Positions 25,701-34,208 are shown, counted from the stretch's first letter. The stretch: 36,401 nucleotides of DNA from Bacteroidales bacterium (GCA_024401745.1 JAKSKK010000020.1:1-36401), one strand, 5' to 3'. Notes: generated by a model from the sequence alone, not told the origin. A program made the numbers and translations.

Positions 25701-25934
25701 GTGGGCGCACCTGTTCCCGGCACCATGAGCAGCGTGAACTGGATCACCATGCAGGACCCGAGCCTCGTGTTCGGCGTGCCCGTGGTAGGATATGAGAAGG
25801 TGGAGGGCGGCTACCTCGAGGGCGACCAGCTGGAACCCGACATCTACGTCCTCAACGCTCCCGAGACCGTGGTCAAGGGGGAGGACTCACAGCTCAGGGC
25901 CGCTGTGGAGGAACTGCTTAAGGAGATAGACTAG
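22755..25934 (+). CDS. Tricorn-like protease (beta-propellers, PDZ, S41 peptidase)
   Basis: A 1059-residue exported protein (signal MKRIAIISLLAAASITASA). Domain order: WD40/PD40 propeller blades (SPDGSRIAF, SPDGTLLAF and SPDGKQVAF units, residues 20-540), a charged linker (about 550-590) with EKKKKDDDEAKEEKKPK, more propeller, then a C1 helical domain with LNVSHTGG (likely catalytic His), a PDZ domain (GLKVAEVVKGGPFDHASLKLKAGD) and an S41 serine-peptidase domain. The serine is probably in ANYSNAHGTPW, followed by GKLVGAPVPGT. The role is probably degradation of peptides in the periplasm. The stop overlaps that of the convergent gene on the same CTAG (25931-25934). Confidence 0.9.
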   Translation: MKRIAIISLLAAASITASATTPLWLRDVKISPDGSRIAFCYKGDIWSVPTAGGTATRLTTQSSYESCPIWSPDGTLLAFASDRNGGNDIYIMPSTGGSATRLTFNSAGEIPSAFTPDGSQVLFSASIQDPAESALFPTGSLTEVYAVPVKGGKSVQILGTPAEMISYSPDGSFFLYQDRKGGEDEWRKHHTSSITRDIWRYDTASGKHTNLTARAGEDRNPVLASDGKSAYILSEKGGTMNVWSMPLTPADPDQWKQVTSFDIHPVRFLSLGGSTLCFTWDGEIYTQKVGGQPQKVAIDVTLDEENAPDIMRLSSGATSAAVSPDGKQVAFIVRGEVYVTSVDYSTTKQITHTAAAERSVDFGGDSRSLVYASERDGISQLYMATISRKEDPNFPNATLIEEEALLPDLNIERSNPSFSPDGKEIAFIQDRTKLMVVNVKSKDVRQVTDGSTWFSQSGGFDYRWSPDGKWFVIEYNPNGHDPYYDLGLVSSKGGEITNLTGSGYMKGSPRWVMDGNAIMFSSEIYGMRAHASWGSQEDLFLCFLNQDAYDKYRLSKEDYELRQELEKKKKDDDEAKEEKKPKVKDIEVELDGIQDRIVRITPNSSSLGDAIITKNGETLYYLTSFESGMDLWKMDLRKKETKLVSKGAGSGHFTTSGDGKTIFLLGSRMQKLDGDKLTGISYSAELKLDHEAEREYMYDYVYREAQKRFFRVDMNGCDWDAMTAAYRKFLPHIANNYDFAELLSELLGELNVSHTGGRYYASGAREATASLGLLFDLNYTGEGLKVAEVVKGGPFDHASLKLKAGDVITHIDGQEITAEQDISVLLMSKAGKKTLVSIKGGKDEVVLPISSSAMNDLLYQRWIKQRAADVEKWSGGRLGYVHIKQMNDGSFRPMYSDILGKYNKCDGIVIDTRFNGGGRMHEDIEILFSGEKYLTQVIRGRATCDMPSRRWNKPSIMLQCEANYSNAHGTPWVYSHMKIGKLVGAPVPGTMSSVNWITMQDPSLVFGVPVVGYEKVEGGYLEGDQLEPDIYVLNAPETVVKGEDSQLRAAVEELLKEID

Positions 25935-28483
25935 AAGGTGAACGGTTCCCACTGGGATACCGTGAACTTCTTCTTGTACACACGGTCGCCGGCCCGGAAT
26001 GAATTCAGCTCAAGACCGCCTTCGATGACCTCGAGGGTGGTCTTGCCGTTTTCATTGGTCACGGTTCCCCAAGCGCTGCCTACGCTCCAGAACCATTTGC
26101 CGGGATTGCCGGTGATGGACATGGTCTTGTCAACTCCTGAGTAATGGAAGTCGCTGTACGCCAGGATCGTTGACCAGCTGGCCATGGACCTTGCGTAGTG
26201 GTGACCGCACTCGGGCTCGCTGAAGGGGTTGCGCTTTGCGCCGTCGAAGCGGTCGCGGATGGAGCTGACGCACTTGACGCCTTCATCCACCATTCCCTCG
26301 TAAATCATGCCCGTTGCCGCAGTGTACTCGAAGCCCGTCATTGACTCGTTGAAATACGGGAACGGAACCTCCAGGCGACCCTTCGGCCATGCGGCCATCA
26401 GCATGCCGGCCTCATCCTCGAAGAGATAGGTGCGCATGTTGTTGAAGTGGCCGTACAGGTTCTCGTGATAGTTGTACTTCATTATGCTCTGCAGCGTAGT
26501 GCGTATGTTGTCCTTGCTGGCAAGATAGCCCAGGCCGCAGATATGTGCCATGTACTGGCCTACAAGCTGGTCGACCAGGCAGGCCTTTCCAAGCTGGAAA
26601 GGAGGTATCTTGTCGGAGTCCTCGGGAAGGAACTCGAAGGTCTCGGGGTCGGTTATCTTCTGCTCGTAGTACTCGCCGTTGAAGAGGACTCCGTCGGCGT
26701 ATGCCGATGCCTTCTCGAAGATGGCGTGGCATTTCTTCGCAAAAGCCTTGTCCTTCATGGCAAGGGCCATCTCCTCGGCTGCACGCAGGGCTCCCATGTA
26801 CCAGAAGGTCATCTGGCTGTTGGGGCCGAAGTAGTTCACGTCCATGGTGTTGTGCTGCGAGCCCTCCATGATTCCGTCCTCGTTGGCATCCCATCCGCCT
26901 TCTACCCAGGCGTATGAGAGGGCGCGCTTACACTGCTCCCAGTAGGCGGCCAGATAGTCATTCATGCCGCAGATCTGCCACTCGCGGTAGAGCTTCATGA
27001 TGCAGCCCAGCTGGCCGTCGGCGGCAGTGTCTCTGTTCTGGCCGGTGTCGAAGGGCAGTTCGGTGCGGAACGCCATGGCGCCATCGTCATGCAGAGCGAT
27101 GTTGAACTCCACGTCGCGCATGGTCCTCGCGAGCTCGGGGAACAGGAATGCTGTCGCAGTCTCGTAGTTCCACACGTGAGTGCAGGAACCCATGCATGAA
27201 CCGAACCTGTCCATCACGCCTTCCCATCCCATCAGATGGCCGTCGGCAATGCGGAAGACCGTCTGGGAGCGGAGAACGTTCAGATTATAGAGGGCAGCCT
27301 CCTTGATGGAATCAGGGTAGGATGACGACAGCAGGGCATTCACAAATGCCAGCGTCCTTGATTCGTATGCATCCATGAAAGGAACGATCCTCGATGCCGC
27401 ATCCCAGGAATCGGGATACTCCTGGCTGTAGTAGTTGCCCACGATATGGTTGTCCCAGGCCCAGGCAATCCTGTTGGGGAAGTTCCAGGTCAGGTAGAAG
27501 TTGAAGACTTTCGACTCGCCGGGTGCGAGGGTCGACTTGACGGCAAGGGAACCCATGGGGTCCTGGTCATTGCCCACGGTGTGGCGCACATTGGCCACAG
27601 GGTTGGAGATTACGCCGTCGTCGCTGAGGTCATCCCAAAAGTTCAGGATGCTGTTGGCCCATGAATTGTCGACTGAGAAGGTCCTGTAGGTGACCTGCTG
27701 GTCGGAATCGGTCACGAGGGAGAGGTTGCCCCAGGCGGGGCTCTTCTCATCCACGCCCTCAGAATAGAAATACAGGCCCTTCAGCCCTGCGGAAGGGTTC
27801 TCCCTGTACTCGTTCCTGTTGTCAGCGGAACCTATGGGGTTCTTGTAGCCGTAGCCGCTCGTGCTGTTCTCTCTACCGTCCCTGCCCACGAAATTGCGGA
27901 TGGAACCGCAGACCGACACCTCAACGGGTTCGCCCGTGGTGTTGGTGACTTCATAGCTGAGCACCGCAAGGGGAAGGCTGCTCTCCTGCACATCGCCGGG
28001 AACCAGGGGGTTGAAGCCCTTGATCCTGACCTTCACGGGCATGGCTTCGTCGGAGAGATTGACCTGCCCGAAGGGATATGCGGCGTCGAACGAGGCGTGG
28101 CGGAAGCGAGGCAGACCGTGGTGGTTGACCGGCTGGCCCTCGCAGTTGAGGTATTCCTGAGGGTAGAGCGGCCCGGCCAGCAGGCGGGTCTTCTCCCCTT
28201 CGCTTGCAGTGCGGGTGTATATTGCAAAGAACGGAGCGTCATTACCGTCCCTGATGGTGCTGAAACCCTTGCCCGGCACGTTCATTATCTCCCAGTCGCG
28301 GAGCTCTCCGCGTCCGCCGAGCGAGACGGTTCCTGTGCCTATGCCTCCCAGAGGCAGGGCAACGCGCTGCAGATGCGCTGAGTCATAGCTGGTGAGTACG
28401 GGCCACGGCTTGGGCTGCCATGGCTGTGCATTGAGTGCGGAGCATGCGATGATGGCCGCAAGAATGGCAGTCAGGTGTTTCAT
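25931..28483 (-). CDS. GH116/DUF608-like protein with acid/base position changed
   Basis: An 850-residue exported relative of GH116 (signal MKHLTAILAAIIACSALNA). The family opening VALPLGGIGTGTVSLGG is present, as are THVWNYETATAFLFPELART and a Trp/Tyr-rich helical barrel. The nucleophile motif is EGSQHNTMD with Glu540. At the acid/base site, where GH116 enzymes have D-E-V-W-T-G, this protein has FNESMTGFEY, with Asn712 replacing Asp. It may belong to a subfamily with a different acid, or be impaired. It is the last gene of an operon after a flippase, with an ATGA overlap (28480-28483), so a role tied to a cell-surface glycan is plausible. Confidence 0.85.
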   Translation of the reverse strand: MKHLTAILAAIIACSALNAQPWQPKPWPVLTSYDSAHLQRVALPLGGIGTGTVSLGGRGELRDWEIMNVPGKGFSTIRDGNDAPFFAIYTRTASEGEKTRLLAGPLYPQEYLNCEGQPVNHHGLPRFRHASFDAAYPFGQVNLSDEAMPVKVRIKGFNPLVPGDVQESSLPLAVLSYEVTNTTGEPVEVSVCGSIRNFVGRDGRENSTSGYGYKNPIGSADNRNEYRENPSAGLKGLYFYSEGVDEKSPAWGNLSLVTDSDQQVTYRTFSVDNSWANSILNFWDDLSDDGVISNPVANVRHTVGNDQDPMGSLAVKSTLAPGESKVFNFYLTWNFPNRIAWAWDNHIVGNYYSQEYPDSWDAASRIVPFMDAYESRTLAFVNALLSSSYPDSIKEAALYNLNVLRSQTVFRIADGHLMGWEGVMDRFGSCMGSCTHVWNYETATAFLFPELARTMRDVEFNIALHDDGAMAFRTELPFDTGQNRDTAADGQLGCIMKLYREWQICGMNDYLAAYWEQCKRALSYAWVEGGWDANEDGIMEGSQHNTMDVNYFGPNSQMTFWYMGALRAAEEMALAMKDKAFAKKCHAIFEKASAYADGVLFNGEYYEQKITDPETFEFLPEDSDKIPPFQLGKACLVDQLVGQYMAHICGLGYLASKDNIRTTLQSIMKYNYHENLYGHFNNMRTYLFEDEAGMLMAAWPKGRLEVPFPYFNESMTGFEYTAATGMIYEGMVDEGVKCVSSIRDRFDGAKRNPFSEPECGHHYARSMASWSTILAYSDFHYSGVDKTMSITGNPGKWFWSVGSAWGTVTNENGKTTLEVIEGGLELNSFRAGDRVYKKKFTVSQWEPFTF

Positions 28484-29886
28484 TTAAGCTTGAAGAGTTT
28501 GAATTCGCGTGATAGCAGCATCATGGCTGCATAGATTACAAGTATGTATGCCGTCTTGACCACGAGCGACAGCACGAGTCCGTCGGTGTGGAACGGGAAC
28601 AGCAGCACGGCCGCGATCATGACCGCGGTCATTATGATTTCGGGGGTGAGTTCCTTAAGGAACCTTCCGGCGCTGAAGCGGAAGCCGCGCCTGATGAGGA
28701 ACCAGAATGCGCAGATGAAATGGAACACGTAGGATATCGCCACGCAGAGCGACAGGACCTCGATCGACTTTCCTGCAAATACGCCTATGCATATCGCAGC
28801 CAGGGTCACGACTGTGTTCACGCAGGTGCTGAGGAACAGCAGCCTGGTGTTGCCCAGGGCCTGGAAGATGGCACCGGCGCTGGCGTTTATCATCTGCGGT
28901 ATTATTGCGATGGCCAGCAGCCTGAAGCAGACTACGCAGGGCTCCCACTGCGGGCCGTAGAGTATGCCTATTATCTCCTCGGCGGCAAGGAAGGCGAACG
29001 CCGCCACGAATATGCCAAGACACCACAGGAACCGCACCAGACGCATGTAGCGCCTGTATATTCCCTCGGGATCGTCCTGATAGTCAGACAGTATGGGATG
29101 CAGCACCGGCGACACCACCCCGGAGAGGTTGCTCACAGGGAAGAGCATCAGGTTGTAGGCCTTGTTGTAGTTGCCGAGATTCACCTCGCCCATGAACTTG
29201 CCCGCGAGCAGGTTGTCGAGGTTGCGGGCGAAGTAGTTGACCACGTTGAAGGCGAACTGGTACAGTGAGTACGTCCTGACCTTGTTGACCGATTCTATGG
29301 AAGGGCGGGCCACAATGCGGGGCCTGGTGGACAGATAGTTCCAGATGAACTGCAGCACCGACGACAGTATGGCCTGCGCCACCAGGGCGTAGAAGCGCCA
29401 GCCGTGCAGCGCCAGCCATATCGATATCACCGCCGACACCACGTACACCACCACGGTGCGCACCGCGATGGTCACGAACTTCTTGTCTCTGTTCAGCATG
29501 CCGTTCGGCACCATGTTCAGGGCATTGAAGAACAGTGAGATGGTCAGCAGGAAGGTGGGCTTGAGATAGATGCTGTCCTTGTAGAAGGCCGCAATGGGGA
29601 ACGCGCACAGCATGAAGATGGCGCTGAGGCCCAGGGCCACATACACCGAGTAGGTGAAGAGATTGTCGATGTCGGAACGGGTGAGGTCCTTCTTCTGGAC
29701 TATCGCGGGGCCGAGGCCCATGTCGGAAAGGGTCGCGAAGAAGGTCGAGAATACCGTGATTACGGCAACGACGCCGAAGTCGAAGGGAGTGAGGATACGT
29801 GCGAGGATGGCATTGACCAGCACCGTGAGGATGACCTTCAGGTACTTGCCGGACGCATTGATCAGCGTCGCCTTCCTGACAGTCAT
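28480..29886 (-). CDS. Polysaccharide flippase (Wzx/MVF-type)
   Basis: A 468-residue multi-spanning membrane protein of the polysaccharide biosynthesis/lipid-linked oligosaccharide flippase family. I use the ATG at 29886 (MTVRKATLINASGKYLKV); upstream codons overlap the previous gene. About 12-14 hydrophobic segments are visible. Family hallmarks are LARILTPFDFGVVAV and SDMGLGPAIVQKKDLTRSD near the N-terminus, then LGNYNKAYNLMLFPVSNLSG and a C-terminal half with VAISYVFHFICAFWFLIRRG. It should flip undecaprenyl-linked repeat units across the inner membrane. It starts 4 nt after the glycosyltransferase stop and overlaps the next gene by 4 nt. Confidence 0.93.
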   Translation of the reverse strand: MTVRKATLINASGKYLKVILTVLVNAILARILTPFDFGVVAVITVFSTFFATLSDMGLGPAIVQKKDLTRSDIDNLFTYSVYVALGLSAIFMLCAFPIAAFYKDSIYLKPTFLLTISLFFNALNMVPNGMLNRDKKFVTIAVRTVVVYVVSAVISIWLALHGWRFYALVAQAILSSVLQFIWNYLSTRPRIVARPSIESVNKVRTYSLYQFAFNVVNYFARNLDNLLAGKFMGEVNLGNYNKAYNLMLFPVSNLSGVVSPVLHPILSDYQDDPEGIYRRYMRLVRFLWCLGIFVAAFAFLAAEEIIGILYGPQWEPCVVCFRLLAIAIIPQMINASAGAIFQALGNTRLLFLSTCVNTVVTLAAICIGVFAGKSIEVLSLCVAISYVFHFICAFWFLIRRGFRFSAGRFLKELTPEIIMTAVMIAAVLLFPFHTDGLVLSLVVKTAYILVIYAAMMLLSREFKLFKLK

Positions 29887-29890
29887 CCCG

Positions 29891-30751
29891 TTACTCACCG
29901 CCAAGCATTCCGATGAAGATGTCCAGCGATTCCACCAGCTTCGCACACTTGAACTTGGTGCGCTTGTAGACCGAGCCGTATGCGGCGCGGGTGGAGGCGT
30001 CTTCGAGATGGGTCACCTGCAGTGCAGGCGAATAATGCATCTTCAGGCCTGCGCGGGAGCACTCCAGCTGAAGGATGTCCTCCTCCATGTACAGGAAGGT
30101 TGCGGGATTGAAGGCATGCTCGCGCTTTGCGATGAAGTCCCGTGAGAAGATATAGCAGGCACCGTGGAGGACGCATCCGTCATGAGGATCTGCGCTGCCC
30201 TGGTCGGCGGGTGTGGGGTACTTGTCAAGCCAGAAAGCCAGCTTGAGGTTCCACGTGGTGTAGTTGTAGAAGAAATGGCGGTTCTTGCGTGCATACTTCT
30301 TCCTGATGGCCATGGCCTCGTCCTTGGTCATGGGCTGCAGGCGGGCGGGATTCTGGTGGCGGTCCTGGAGCGGCACGAAGATGTCGGGGCCGAGCACCGC
30401 GAAGGGATTCGCCTCATACTCGGCGGATATCTTGTCAAGGAAGGCGGGATCCGTGATCAGGATATCGTTGTTCATCATGATGATGAAGTCAGGGTCGAAA
30501 TGCTCCTTGGCGTACCTGTAGCCTTCGTTGTTGCCCCTTGCAAAGCCGACGTTCTCCTTGAGAGTCACGAATGACACGCGGGGATTCCCGGCGAACTCTT
30601 CCTGGAGCTGGGCTCCGCTGCCGTCGGGCGAGCCGTTGTCGACTATGACGATGGAACTGTCTGCACCGGGCAGCACCCTGATGAGTGCATCGAGGCAGCA
30701 ACGGCTTGCACCGTGTGCCATATAGTGAAGTATAACAAAACAATAGCGCAT
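29891..30751 (-). CDS. Glycosyltransferase family 2 (rhamnosyltransferase-like)
   Basis: A 286-residue GT-A fold transferase. The start at 30751 (MRYCFVILHYMAHG) is preferred because the -7 box lies 4 nt upstream. VIVDNGSPDGSG near residue 35 and NVGFARGNNEGYRYAK are the nucleotide-sugar motifs of the rhamnosyltransferase-like GT2 group. IIMMNNDILI carries the metal-binding D-x-D-like site. FLYMEEDILQLECSRAGLKM holds the ED catalytic base region. It is the first gene of the GT2 - flippase - GH116-like operon and should add a sugar to a lipid-linked or surface glycan; donor and acceptor are unknown. Confidence 0.93.
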   Translation of the reverse strand: MRYCFVILHYMAHGASRCCLDALIRVLPGADSSIVIVDNGSPDGSGAQLQEEFAGNPRVSFVTLKENVGFARGNNEGYRYAKEHFDPDFIIMMNNDILITDPAFLDKISAEYEANPFAVLGPDIFVPLQDRHQNPARLQPMTKDEAMAIRKKYARKNRHFFYNYTTWNLKLAFWLDKYPTPADQGSADPHDGCVLHGACYIFSRDFIAKREHAFNPATFLYMEEDILQLECSRAGLKMHYSPALQVTHLEDASTRAAYGSVYKRTKFKCAKLVESLDIFIGMLGGE

Positions 30752-30755
30752 ACCA

Positions 30756-30763
30756 CAAATGTA
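30756..30763 (-). promoter_or_regulatory. -7 box TACATTTG for GT2 operon
   Basis: The minus strand reads TACATTTG, a perfect TAnnTTTG match 4 nt before the ATG at 30751. Divergent from the box at 30776-30783; a leaderless transcript is expected. Confidence 0.6.
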
Positions 30764-30775
30764 CAAAATATTCTC

Positions 30776-30783
30776 TATTTTTG
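30776..30783 (+). promoter_or_regulatory. -7 box TATTTTTG for DUF616 gene
   Basis: A TAnnTTTG match 7 nt upstream of the ATG at 30791, and 12 bp away from the divergent GT2 -7 box. No clear -33 element. Confidence 0.55.
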
Positions 30784-30790
30784 TGTCTCT

Positions 30791-31522
30791 ATGGCAAACA
30801 AGCTGATTGTCTATACCTGTGTGACAGGAGGATACGATTCCGTGTCCCGCCCGACGGCCCTTCCCGACTGGGCAGACTTCGTCTGTTTCGGGCAGGATGC
30901 TCCCATTACATGGCAGGCCAGGGACAACACTCAGCTCGCACGCTACGCCAAACTGAACCCGCACTTGGTCCTGCCTGAAGGATACGAATACTGCCTCTGG
31001 ATCGACGGCAACATCGACATCGTGGACCCCGCCTTCTTCAGCAAGGTGGAGGAGATGATTTCTGACGGAGTCCTCTTCGCCGGTCTGCACCATCCGCAGC
31101 GCGACGATGCCTACAACGAGTCGCTGAGGATCCTGCAGAACGACAGGGAAAGTTTCTGCAGACTCGCCAGGGTCGTAAGGTTCCTCAGGAAGGAAGGATT
31201 CCCGCGGCACTATGGCCTGGACGAGACGAACGTGATCCTCCGGAAGCACGATGACCCCGCCGTGCGTGAGTTCGACGAGCTCTGGTGGGAGATGCTCAGG
31301 ACCTGGACCAACCGCGACCAGATGACCCAGTCATACTGCTTCTGGAAGACCGGCCTGCAGCACGACCATTTCCTGCCCCAGGGACAGTGCGCCCAGAACC
31401 ACCCCTGGTTCAGATACAGCTTCCACGGCAGGGCATACGTCAAGGACAAGTCCCTGACAGGCCGCCTCAAGGACGCGTGGCGCGCCCTGAAAGTCCTTGT
31501 GTACAAGGCCTTTATCTTGTAA
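30791..31522 (+). CDS. DUF616-type glycosyltransferase
   Basis: A 243-residue protein of the DUF616/TOD1-like glycosyltransferase group. The start at 30791 (MANKLIVYTCVTGGYDSV) gives the family opening directly. Y-x-x-V-T-G-G-Y-D is followed by WADFVCFGQD, then AKLNPHLVLPEGYEYCLWIDGNIDI with the D-x-N/D site expected for the metal and sugar nucleotide. ALHHP-type (AGLHHPQRDDAY) and DQMTQSYCFWK segments are also typical. It is transcribed divergently from the GT2 operon and probably works on the same glycan. Its 3' end overlaps the convergent sialidase gene by 11 nt. Confidence 0.85.
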   Translation: MANKLIVYTCVTGGYDSVSRPTALPDWADFVCFGQDAPITWQARDNTQLARYAKLNPHLVLPEGYEYCLWIDGNIDIVDPAFFSKVEEMISDGVLFAGLHHPQRDDAYNESLRILQNDRESFCRLARVVRFLRKEGFPRHYGLDETNVILRKHDDPAVREFDELWWEMLRTWTNRDQMTQSYCFWKTGLQHDHFLPQGQCAQNHPWFRYSFHGRAYVKDKSLTGRLKDAWRALKVLVYKAFIL

Positions 31523-34202
31523 GCCAGTCTACCGAGAAATTAAGGAAGTACATGTCGAACTCCACCTTGGGGTTCTCCTCGATGTATGCGCCAATGGTGC
31601 CGTCGGGCAGGATTGCCAGCGAAGAGTAGACCGACTCGTACCTGCAGAGGCTCTTCACCTGAGGCCAGCTCTGGCCGTTGTCGCGGCTGATGAACACGCT
31701 CACGTTGCGGCGCGACATGTCGTTGGGAACCGACTGCAGCAGCAGGCTGTCTCCCACGTTGATGATGTCGCCGTCGCAGGCATTGGTGCAGATGTCCTTC
31801 CAGAGGCCCTGCTCGCCCCAGGTCTCGCCGCCGTCGTCGGAGATGTTGTATCCCCTCTCGCCGGAACGGCGCACGCTCATCATGATCCGCCCGTCGGCAA
31901 GTTCGACCACCTTGGCCTCGTCGCCGCCGTCAAAAGCGCACTTGGAGACGTTCCAGGTCCTGCCGTTGTCGTCAGAGTAGAACGCATAGTTATAGAATCT
32001 CCAGCTCTGATTGGAGTGAACTGCGGCAACGAACATGATTCTGCCGGCGTGCTCGCCCTTCGTCAGCTTCAGGCCGTGGCCTGAGCCGAAGAATGCGCTG
32101 TGGTATTCCCTGCACTCGGGGTTAACTGCGTCAGGTCCCCAGAGCATGGAGGTGCAGTCGAAGGGCTCCTCCCAGGTCAGGCCGCCGTCGTGGCTCAGGG
32201 ATATGTAGTTGCGCTGGGGGTTCTCGAGATTGGATGCCCAGAGTCCGGGGCCGCCGCTGAATGCACAGGCGATGGTGCCGTCTTCCGCCTGAATCAGCGC
32301 GGCGTCGCCATAGCCCTTGCCCCAGCCCTGACCTTCGATGACGGTTATGGGGTCAGACCAGGTCCTGCCACCGTCGGTGCTGCGCTGGGCAATCACGTCG
32401 ATGTCCTCAGGAAGGTCGAGGTCGTTGTCCTTGCGACGGTCGGTGGTTATGAGCAGAGTGCCGTCCTGCAGGCACTCTATCGCGGGGATGCGGTATCCGG
32501 TGGTGTTGTAGTCTCCCTGACCGAGCACCTTCACGCGGCGCAGGAGTATCTCTCTGCTGCCGGGTGCAGGAGCCTGAACGGGCAGCCACTTTCCACCCAT
32601 GCGGACCTTCACTATATCAGCGCCGACGGTGCCGCCCTCAGCTGCATCCTCGGCGATGTCGGCACAGAGCTCGACGTCCGCGAGGTCACTGATGACGGTG
32701 CGACACGGAATGCGGTATGCGCTCTTTCCGGCCTTGACCTTCACCTTGCCGAGCAGTTCACCGTCCTTCCTGACTGAAAGTGCTGTTACGTCAGTGGCTG
32801 CTGCATCCAGCGTCACGGCCATCTTGCGGAGCTTGACGGGCTTGTCGGGAGATACGGTATAGGTCACCAGAGTCTCGCCCTCGTTGCCACGTCCGGTGAA
32901 TGCGGTGTTCCTGGTGGCGTATGAGACGGGAGGCACGGGCAGGCCCATGGACTCGGCCAGTATGCGGGCGATCTTGAGGTAGCCCTTGCCATACACGTAG
33001 TTGCCGTTCACATAGTTGATGTCTCCCCTGCCGTCCTTGCAAAGGGGCGTGTGGATGTCGACGAATCCGACGCCAAGCTCATCTGCAATGGCCTTGATGC
33101 CGGTATTCACCGAGTCGGCATCGGCGGTCTTGTTGTGGGAATAGTAGACCGGCTGAGGGGTCATGAGGAACAGCTTGGAGCCGGGCGCAGTGGCCTTTAT
33201 GGCCTCAGCAAGCCTGCGGTAACGCACCAGGATCGAATCTAGGGGGGCATTGTTGGCCACCTCTGCCGCGCCGATGTGCAGGTATATCTGCTCGGGCGAC
33301 TTTCCTGACTTGAAGATGGCGGGGAGCTCGTCCTGGATGTTCTGTATCATGGGGCCGCCGAAGCCCCAGCAGGTTCCGCGGTTCTTGACCCTCGGGCTGC
33401 CGAGGAGCTCGTGCCACTCGCCGCCGTGAATCATCTCGTCGCCTATGATGACTATGTCGTCCTCGTCGAGAGGCTGCCAGCCGAAGGCCGCCGCGCGCAT
33501 CCCGAAGCTGCCGGGAAGGTCGCAGTTGTCGAGTTCTCCCTCGACATAGCTGCAGTCTGTGCCTACGTACTGGGCGATCTCGTCGCACCATACCTTGTAG
33601 CCTGAAGGATAGAGATGCAGGCCGTCAAGGGAATACGCAGGATTCATGACCGTCGTGCCGGGCACCACGAACTTTGACCAGAGGTCAACGTATGTCAAGC
33701 CCTCCGCCTCGCAGAATTCCCTGTAGAGAGCGTTGAGCGCGATGATGGACTCAGCGGAGCGGCGGTTGCCCTCACCAACCGGCAGAACGCTCTGGACATA
33801 TATCTGTGTCTCAGGGCTTTCAGCCTTGAAGCAGGCAACCATCTCCTTCACGTTCGAAAGAATCTTCTGCGGGTCGTCAAGGCCATCGGTCGCGAGGTCG
33901 TTCGTGCCTATCATCAGGAAGACCTTCGCCGGCTTTCCTGCGGCAATGCCACATATATTCTCCAGCGTTTCCGAAGACACGCAGCCCGATACGCCACGGT
34001 TCAGGATGTTCTGCTGGCAGCCGAAGGCCTCCCACCATTCATGCATGTTGGTGATGCTGTTGCCCACGAACACGATGTCGCCCTGATGCACGGGCATGAT
34101 GCCCATGGCGTCGTATCTGTGGTTGCGGAATGGCTTGTCGGCAGATGCCGAAGCGCAGATCATGAGGGCTGCAAGTGCTGCAACGATGTACTTTCTGTTC
34201 AT
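31512..34202 (-). CDS. Tandem SGNH esterase - GH33 sialidase fusion
   Basis: An 896-residue exported protein (signal MNRKYIVAALAALMICASASA). Residues 40-210 form an SGNH hydrolase: GNSI (Ser49), GTND (Asn101) and DGLHLYPSGY (Asp193, His196). Residues 245-420 form a second SGNH fold in which the same sites read GDEM (Glu256), GAAE and NGNYVYGKGY, so all catalytic residues are lost. Residues 430-545 look like a beta-sandwich linker. Residues 550-896 form a sialidase: GYRIP (Arg571), five Asp boxes (STDGGRTW 608, SHDGGLTW 670, SDDNGRTW 743, SDDGGETW 788, SRDNGQSW 839) and a likely nucleophile Tyr859. The protein should remove O-acetyl groups and release sialic acid from host or dietary glycans. 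It starts 6 nt after the NanS-like gene. Confidence 0.9.
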   Translation of the reverse strand: MNRKYIVAALAALMICASASADKPFRNHRYDAMGIMPVHQGDIVFVGNSITNMHEWWEAFGCQQNILNRGVSGCVSSETLENICGIAAGKPAKVFLMIGTNDLATDGLDDPQKILSNVKEMVACFKAESPETQIYVQSVLPVGEGNRRSAESIIALNALYREFCEAEGLTYVDLWSKFVVPGTTVMNPAYSLDGLHLYPSGYKVWCDEIAQYVGTDCSYVEGELDNCDLPGSFGMRAAAFGWQPLDEDDIVIIGDEMIHGGEWHELLGSPRVKNRGTCWGFGGPMIQNIQDELPAIFKSGKSPEQIYLHIGAAEVANNAPLDSILVRYRRLAEAIKATAPGSKLFLMTPQPVYYSHNKTADADSVNTGIKAIADELGVGFVDIHTPLCKDGRGDINYVNGNYVYGKGYLKIARILAESMGLPVPPVSYATRNTAFTGRGNEGETLVTYTVSPDKPVKLRKMAVTLDAAATDVTALSVRKDGELLGKVKVKAGKSAYRIPCRTVISDLADVELCADIAEDAAEGGTVGADIVKVRMGGKWLPVQAPAPGSREILLRRVKVLGQGDYNTTGYRIPAIECLQDGTLLITTDRRKDNDLDLPEDIDVIAQRSTDGGRTWSDPITVIEGQGWGKGYGDAALIQAEDGTIACAFSGGPGLWASNLENPQRNYISLSHDGGLTWEEPFDCTSMLWGPDAVNPECREYHSAFFGSGHGLKLTKGEHAGRIMFVAAVHSNQSWRFYNYAFYSDDNGRTWNVSKCAFDGGDEAKVVELADGRIMMSVRRSGERGYNISDDGGETWGEQGLWKDICTNACDGDIINVGDSLLLQSVPNDMSRRNVSVFISRDNGQSWPQVKSLCRYESVYSSLAILPDGTIGAYIEENPKVEFDMYFLNFSVDWLTR

Positions 34203-34208
34203 GTTTGG

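Noticed and set aside
28588-29268. 226-codon plus-strand frame opposite the flippase
   Set aside because: His/Glu/Gln-rich antisense shadow; the minus-strand flippase has full membrane topology.
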